Of a DNA stretch of 64,000 nt, positions 59,533-64,000 are shown piece after piece. Both the position numbers and the translations under genes were made by a program. The DNA is from Streptomyces sp. NBC_01446. Its GTDB lineage: Bacteria > Actinomycetota > Actinomycetes > Streptomycetales > Streptomycetaceae. Each line of letters begins with the position of its first letter. Positions within the stretch are counted from its first letter, which is position 1. The stretch spans positions 1,302,001-1,366,000 of the forward strand of contig NZ_JAPEPO010000002.1 in NCBI RefSeq assembly GCF_026340095.1. Direction: 5' to 3'. Under the pieces are notes generated by a model. The model ran no database searches and was not told the origin of the DNA. It saw only the letters and a list, made by a program, of their open reading frames with translations.

Positions 59533-60494
59533 CGGCGCCGGACCGGACCGACCCCGAGGGTGCGATAGCCGAGGCCGCCAAGGCGTACTCGAACTGGGGC
59601 CGTTGGGGCGAGGACGACCGTATCGGCACCCTCAACTTCCTCGACGAGGCCAAGCGCCGCGAAGGCGCCGCGCTCGTACGGCGGGGCGTCAGCTTCTCGC
59701 TCTCCCAGCGGTTCGACATGAACGGACCGCAGAAGGGCTGGCGGCGGCGCACCAACCCCGTCCACACCATGCTCGACACGGGCACCGACGCCGCCCTCGG
59801 CAACCAGGGCTTCCCGCACGGCATCGGCGGCGCCGACGACGTGATCGCCATGCCGCTGCAGTGCTCGACGCAGTGGGACGGGCTCGGCCACATCTTCGAC
59901 CACGGCAAGGCGTGGAACGGCCGCCCCGCGGAGCAGGTCGTCACCTCCGACGGCGACCTCGTCACCGGCATCGAGCACATGGCCCCGTACGTCGCCGGGC
60001 GCGGCGTCCTCCTCGACGTCGGCCACGTGGTGGGTGAGCACGGCGAGTTGCCGGACGGCTTCGCCATCACCGAGGACCACCTGACCCGGACCGCCGAGGC
60101 GCACGGAGTGACGGTGGGGCGCGGGGACCTCGTGCTCGTCCGCACCGGGCGGCTCGCGCGGGCCCGGCGTGAGGGCTGGGGCGAGTACGCGGGCGGTCCG
60201 TCGCCCGGTCTGTCGTTCACCACGGCCGGCTGGCTGCACCGGACGGAAATCGCCGCGATCGCCACCGACACCTGGGGCTTCGAGGTCCGCCCGAACGAGT
60301 TCGAGCACGCCTTCCAGCCGCTGCACCAGGTCGCCATCCCCAACATGGGCCTGCTCATCGGCGAGATGTGGGACCTGGACGCGCTGGCCGCCGACTGCGC
60401 ACGCGACGGCCGGTTCGACTTCTGGCTGACCGCCGCGCCCCTGCCGATCACCGGCGCGGTCGGCTCGCCCGTCAACCCGATCGCCGTCAAGTAG
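59529..60494 (+). CDS. Cyclase-family (kynurenine-formamidase-like) hydrolase
   Basis: A 321-residue member of the putative cyclase/kynurenine formamidase family. The metal motif is CSTQWDGLGHIFDHGKAWNG, resembling the family T-H-x-D-x3-H arrangement. It also has LLDVGHVVGEHGELPDG, ITEDHLTRTAEAHGVTVGRGD and DTWGFEVRPNE. Members hydrolyse amides or lactones; some act in aromatic and hydroxyquinol-type routes. Start coupled to the preceding gene. Confidence 0.88.
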   Translation: MTAPDRTDPEGAIAEAAKAYSNWGRWGEDDRIGTLNFLDEAKRREGAALVRRGVSFSLSQRFDMNGPQKGWRRRTNPVHTMLDTGTDAALGNQGFPHGIGGADDVIAMPLQCSTQWDGLGHIFDHGKAWNGRPAEQVVTSDGDLVTGIEHMAPYVAGRGVLLDVGHVVGEHGELPDGFAITEDHLTRTAEAHGVTVGRGDLVLVRTGRLARARREGWGEYAGGPSPGLSFTTAGWLHRTEIAAIATDTWGFEVRPNEFEHAFQPLHQVAIPNMGLLIGEMWDLDALAADCARDGRFDFWLTAAPLPITGAVGSPVNPIAVK

Positions 60495-60529
60495 TCCTCA
60501 ACCTCCTCGAGGGATAAAGGAGTTCCCCC

Positions 60530-61660
60530 ATGAGCACACCCCGCACGGTTCTCGTCATCGGCGGTGGCGCGGCCGGCAACGCCGCCACGATTCTGCTGCG
60601 CCGCGCCGGGATCGCGGTCGACCTGATCGAGGCCAAGGACGACTGGAACGCCACCGCCGGGTCCGGCATCACACTCCAGGGCAACGCCCTGCGCGTCCTG
60701 CGCGAACTCGGCGTGTGGGAGCAGGTGGAGAAGTCCGGGTACGGCTTCGCCGCGGTCGGCATCACCGCCCCCGACGGCACCATCCTGCATGTCGCCGACG
60801 ATCTGCGCACCGGCGGCGACGACCTGCCCGCCACCGTCGGCATGCAGCGCCCCCAGCTCCAGCGCATCCTCATCGACGCGGTCCGCGCGAGCGGTGCCAC
60901 CGTACGCCTGGGTGTTCGCGCGGAGTCCCTCGAACAAGACGGTGCCGGCGTCACCGTCCGCTGCACCGACGGCACCGAGGGCCACTACGACCTCGTGATC
61001 GCCGCCGACGGCCTGGGCTCCACGACCCGCGCGGCCATCGGCATCCCGGACAAGCCGGAGCCCACCGGCATGGCCATCTGGCGGATCGCCGCACCCCGCC
61101 CGGCCGGTCTGACCCGCACCGACCTCGCCTTCGGCGGCCCCGCCTACATCGCCGGCTACTGCCCGACCAGCGAGAGCACGCTCTACGCGTACGTCGTCGA
61201 GGCCAACCGCGACCGTGCCTCCCTCCCCACCACCTCCTACGCCGACGAGATGCGTGCCCTGGCCCGGCACTACGGCGGCCACTGGCCCGAGATCACCCGG
61301 CACATCACCGACCCGACGCAGGTCAACTACACCTGGTTCGACCGGATGCTGGTCGAGGGCTCCTGGCACCGCGGCCGCGTCGTGCTCGTCGGCGACGCCG
61401 CGCACTGCTGCCCGCCCACCCTCGCCCAAGGCGCGGCCCTGTCGATGGAGGACGCCTGGGTCCTCGCCGAGATGCTGACCGCCGCCGACGCCTGGGAGGA
61501 CGCCCTGTTCCAGGCGTACTACGAGCGGCGGATCCACCGCGTACGTCCCGTCGTCGAAGCGTCCGTGCAGATCGGCCAGTGGCAGCTCGACGGAGTCCGC
61601 GACGCGGACATACCCGGGCTGATGGGCCGCACCATGACCATGCTGCGGGAGCTGCCATGA
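60530..61660 (+). CDS. FAD-dependent aromatic hydroxylase
   Basis: A 376-residue class A flavoprotein monooxygenase. FAD motif VLVIGGGAAGNAATILLRRAG, DG motif LVIAADGLGSTTRAAIG and GD motif VVLVGDAAHCCPPTLAQGAALSMED; the latter two are given in part. It is similar in plan to salicylate or 3-hydroxybenzoate hydroxylases. AAGGAG precedes ATG. It would add a hydroxyl group that prepares the ring for the extradiol dioxygenase encoded two genes later. Its stop overlaps the next start (ATGA). Confidence 0.92.
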   Translation: MSTPRTVLVIGGGAAGNAATILLRRAGIAVDLIEAKDDWNATAGSGITLQGNALRVLRELGVWEQVEKSGYGFAAVGITAPDGTILHVADDLRTGGDDLPATVGMQRPQLQRILIDAVRASGATVRLGVRAESLEQDGAGVTVRCTDGTEGHYDLVIAADGLGSTTRAAIGIPDKPEPTGMAIWRIAAPRPAGLTRTDLAFGGPAYIAGYCPTSESTLYAYVVEANRDRASLPTTSYADEMRALARHYGGHWPEITRHITDPTQVNYTWFDRMLVEGSWHRGRVVLVGDAAHCCPPTLAQGAALSMEDAWVLAEMLTAADAWEDALFQAYYERRIHRVRPVVEASVQIGQWQLDGVRDADIPGLMGRTMTMLRELP

Positions 61661-62667
61661 CGACACCGCCCACCATCGACGTGCACGCCCACGTCCTGCT
61701 GCCCCAGATCGAGGCACTGGTGGACGGGCTGCCGGGCCATGCCGAGGCCAAGGCCCTGGACGCCCGCCGCAACGGCCCGGACGCCCTGAAGGTCAACGGC
61801 CCGATGATCGGCGAACGCATCGCCCGGCTCACCGATCCGACCGTCCGCCTCGCGGCGATGGATGCCCAGGACGTGGACGTCCAGCTCGTCAGCCCCTCCC
61901 CCTCGCACTACCACTACTGGGCCGACGAGGAGACGGCCGAGAAGGTGTACAGGCTCGCCAACGAGGCGACCGCGGCGCACTGTTCGGCCGCCCCCGACCG
62001 GCTGCGCGGCATCGGCCTCGTACCGCTGCAACACCCCGAACAGGGGGTGCACGCGCTCGACCACGCCCTTGAGCAGGGCCTGTCCGGGGTGGAGATCTCC
62101 AGCCACGCACCGGGGCGCGAACTGTCCGACCCCGCCTACGAACCGCTGTGGGCACGGGCCCAGGAGACCGGGGCGATCGTCTTCCTGCACCCCTTCGGCT
62201 GCACCCTCGACGAGCGCCTCGACCAGTGGTACCTCTCCAACTCCGTCGGCCAGCCCACCGAGAACGCCGTCGCCCTGTCCCACCTGATCTTCTCCGGCGT
62301 CCTCGACCGGCACCCGGGACTGCGGCTGATCGCGGCGCACGGCGGCGGCTATCTGCCCACGCATATCGGCCGCGCGGACCATGCCTGGCGGGCCCGCCCC
62401 GACGCACGGACCTGCCGGGAGACGCCGAGCAGCTACCTCGGGCGCCTCTACTTCGACTCGCTCGTCCACGACCCCTACGTACTGCGGGAGTTGGTGCGCG
62501 TGGCGGGCGCCGACCGGGTGCTGCTCGGCTCCGACTTCCCCTTCGACATGGGCGCCGACGACCCGCTCGGCGCCCTGCGCGCCGCCCGCCTGTCCCACGC
62601 CGACTTCGACGCGGTGCGCGGCGGCAACGCGGCCGCCCTCCTCCGCCTCCGTCCCCGGAAGGACTGA
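61657..62667 (+). CDS. ACMSD-like amidohydrolase / decarboxylase
   Basis: A 336-residue amidohydrolase-2 family protein. The metal site reads TIDVHAHVLLP (HxH) at the N-terminus, with His in FLHPFGC, AHGGGYLPTH, and the terminal Asp in LLGSDFPFDMG. The ACMSD/gamma-resorcylate decarboxylase group removes carboxyl groups from aromatic or ring-opened acids. ATG 61657 is coupled to the previous gene. It is probably the decarboxylation step in this pathway. Confidence 0.9.
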   Translation: MTTPPTIDVHAHVLLPQIEALVDGLPGHAEAKALDARRNGPDALKVNGPMIGERIARLTDPTVRLAAMDAQDVDVQLVSPSPSHYHYWADEETAEKVYRLANEATAAHCSAAPDRLRGIGLVPLQHPEQGVHALDHALEQGLSGVEISSHAPGRELSDPAYEPLWARAQETGAIVFLHPFGCTLDERLDQWYLSNSVGQPTENAVALSHLIFSGVLDRHPGLRLIAAHGGGYLPTHIGRADHAWRARPDARTCRETPSSYLGRLYFDSLVHDPYVLRELVRVAGADRVLLGSDFPFDMGADDPLGALRAARLSHADFDAVRGGNAAALLRLRPRKD

Positions 62668-62672
62668 TCGCC

Positions 62673-63611
62673 ATGAACGGACGTCTGCTCACCCATCTGC
62701 GGCACGTCGACCTGGCCGTGCCCGACTATGACAAGCAGCTCGACTTCTACTCCGGCGTCTGGGGCCTGACCAAGGTCGCCGAGGACTCCGGTCTCTCCTT
62801 CCTGGCCGCCGAGGGCTCCCCCGAGCAGTACGTCGTCCGGCTGCGCAAGGCCGACGAGAAGCGCCTCGACCTCGTCTCGTACGGAGCGGCCTCACCGCAG
62901 GACGTGGACACGCTCGCCGAGCAACTCCTTGCGGGCGGCGTGCAGTTGATCTCCAAGCCGGGCAAGGTCGACACCCCCGGCGGCGGCTATGGTTTCCGCT
63001 TCTTCGACGTCGACGGGCGCACCATCGAGGTCTCCGCCGACGTCGAGGTCAGGCGGCACCGCAAGATCGAGGAGAAGGAGGCCATCCCGGTCAAGCTCTC
63101 CCACGTCGTGCTCAACTCCCCCGACCTGAACCGCACACGGGAGTGGTACGAGCGCCACCTCGGCTTCGCGCTCTCCGACACCCTCTCCTCGCCCCACATG
63201 GGCGAGGTCATGCACTTCATGCGGATCAGCAACCAGCACCACTCGATGGCCCTCGCCAAGGGCCCGCACACCGCCCTGCACCACGTCTCCTTCGAGATGC
63301 GCGGCATCGACGAGTACATGCGCGGTTCGGGCCGCGTGATGCGCGCGGGGTTCAAGAAGATCTGGGGTCCCGGCCGGCACATGGCGGGCGACAACACCTT
63401 CACGTACTTCCTCGACCCGCACGGCAACACCGTCGAGTACACGACCGAGTTGGAGCTGCTCGACGAGGACACCTGGCACCCGCACGTCTACGACTTCTCA
63501 AAGCCCGAGGTCACCGACCAGTGGGGCACCGCCAACGCGATGAACGAGATCGTCGCCAAGGAGTCCTTCAACGACCCGGACCGCGGCGTGTTCGTCGCCC
63601 CGCCGGTCTGA
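62673..63611 (+). CDS. Type I extradiol dioxygenase (VOC superfamily)
   Basis: A 312-residue two-domain VOC protein of the catechol-2,3-dioxygenase type. The N-terminal VOC domain starts LRHVDLAVPDYDKQLDFYSG. The catalytic C-terminal domain provides the Fe ligands His (KLSHVVLNSPD), His (ALHHVSFEMRG) and Glu (GNTVEYTTE), with the usual NQHHSMALAKG before the second. It would cleave a catecholic ring next to its hydroxyls. GGAAGGA lies before ATG. Confidence 0.93.
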   Translation: MNGRLLTHLRHVDLAVPDYDKQLDFYSGVWGLTKVAEDSGLSFLAAEGSPEQYVVRLRKADEKRLDLVSYGAASPQDVDTLAEQLLAGGVQLISKPGKVDTPGGGYGFRFFDVDGRTIEVSADVEVRRHRKIEEKEAIPVKLSHVVLNSPDLNRTREWYERHLGFALSDTLSSPHMGEVMHFMRISNQHHSMALAKGPHTALHHVSFEMRGIDEYMRGSGRVMRAGFKKIWGPGRHMAGDNTFTYFLDPHGNTVEYTTELELLDEDTWHPHVYDFSKPEVTDQWGTANAMNEIVAKESFNDPDRGVFVAPPV

Positions 63612-63698
63612 CCCCACCCCGAGCTCCGGGGGCGCGGCGGCCCTGTCCATGCCTTGACTCACCGCCGCGCCCCGGCCCCTCCTCGCGCCAGGAGTCCC

Positions 63699-64000
63699 AT
63701 GCGATTCGCCACCTACGCCCACCAGCACCGCACCCGCGTCGCCGTCGTCGAGGCGGACGGCACCCTCTACCCGCTGCCCGGCACCACGTCACTCACCGAG
63801 CTGATCCGCTCCGGCGACGGCCTGCCCGCCCTCCTCGACGCCGGCGCCGCCGCACTCGACGTACCGCCAGGGCCGCACGTCTCGAAGGTGCGGCTGCTTC
63901 CCCCGCTCCAGCCTTCCTCCGTACGGGACTTCGTCACCTTCGAGGAACACGTCGAAGGCGTACGCAAGGCAGTGGACGGTATCGCCGGAGTGCCCGAGCA
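63699..64000 (+). CDS. Second FAH-family hydrolase (3' end outside window)
   Basis: Begins at ATG 63699 behind CAGGAG. The visible 100 codons are the N-terminal part of a fumarylacetoacetate-hydrolase family protein: MRFATYAHQHRTRVAVVEAD, then LLPPLQPSSVRDFVTFEEHV just before the edge. It probably hydrolyses the ring-cleavage product, working with or after the first FAH enzyme of the cluster. Confidence 0.88.
   Translation, partial: MRFATYAHQHRTRVAVVEADGTLYPLPGTTSLTELIRSGDGLPALLDAGAAALDVPPGPHVSKVRLLPPLQPSSVRDFVTFEEHVEGVRKAVDGIAGVPE

Noticed and set aside
1..64000. CRISPR arrays, tRNA and rRNA genes, replication origin
   Set aside because: Looked for regularly spaced repeats, cloverleaf-like arms with CCA-type ends and DnaA-box clusters by eye; none was seen.

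Overview
The window is high-GC, GC3-biased, gene-dense DNA with GTG/TTG starts, mycothiol-linked formaldehyde detoxification, a DmdR/IdeR-type iron box and many secreted cell-wall proteins. All of this points to a Streptomyces chromosome, probably accessory or arm-proximal sequence, given the many mobile elements, broken genes and catabolic cassettes. Everything here was read from sequence alone; family names come from motif recognition and no database was searched.

Layout. 0-7.4 kb: a 5'-truncated DUF4032 protein, a conserved hypothetical, an MmyB-like regulator next to a type III polyketide synthase, then a TetR gene with a tandem palindromic operator. An IS605-type tnpB element lies between the TetR gene and a short-chain dehydrogenase. 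7.4-17.9 kb: an amidohydrolase pseudogene and a run of ordinary genes. These are a membrane acyltransferase, an iron-box-controlled DUF2470 protein, a VanZ-like protein, an RsbW-like ATPase, the mycothiol-dependent formaldehyde dehydrogenase with an MBL hydrolase, a glutathione peroxidase, an MFS exporter, and an ssuE-ssuD-like pair preceded by a Cys-Cys leader peptide. 18-28 kb: ATP-dependent DNA ligase, a two-gene K+/H+ antiporter module, NUDIX hydrolase, succinate-semialdehyde dehydrogenase, and the xylA / xylB-xylR xylose module.

28-34.4 kb is a mobile-element hot spot. A second tnpB element is followed by an amino-acid permease cut off after about 93 codons. Next come a large serine recombinase and an acetamidase/formamidase gene that has lost its N-terminus and is split again by a complete tnpA-tnpB IS605-type element. 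The three tnpB elements share a left-end hairpin design, so one transposon lineage has spread locally.

34.4-50 kb: a Tat-type amidase, a GAF regulator with the aldehyde dehydrogenase it probably controls, a secreted Asp-box (sialidase-like) protein, small secreted proteins, a large peptidoglycan-recognition amidase, a YcxB-like protein, and a LacI regulator divergent from a GH78 alpha-L-rhamnosidase. Several gene remnants lie between them, including the last 21 codons plus terminator of a second aldehyde dehydrogenase.

50-64 kb carries two catabolic cassettes. The first (50.1-57.2 kb) has a TetR gene divergent from a quinol-type monooxygenase, an FAD monooxygenase, an alpha/beta hydrolase, an HSL esterase and two amidohydrolases coupled through a 45-residue overlapping ORF. 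Its 52.5-55.8 kb core has visibly different base usage and contains a vestigial amidohydrolase copy, which suggests transfer. The second (57.5-64 kb) has a LysR regulator with a clear T-N11-A palindrome facing two FAH-family hydrolases, a cyclase-family hydrolase, an FAD hydroxylase, an ACMSD-like amidohydrolase and an extradiol dioxygenase. This set fits a meta-cleavage aromatic pathway whose substrate cannot be read from sequence.
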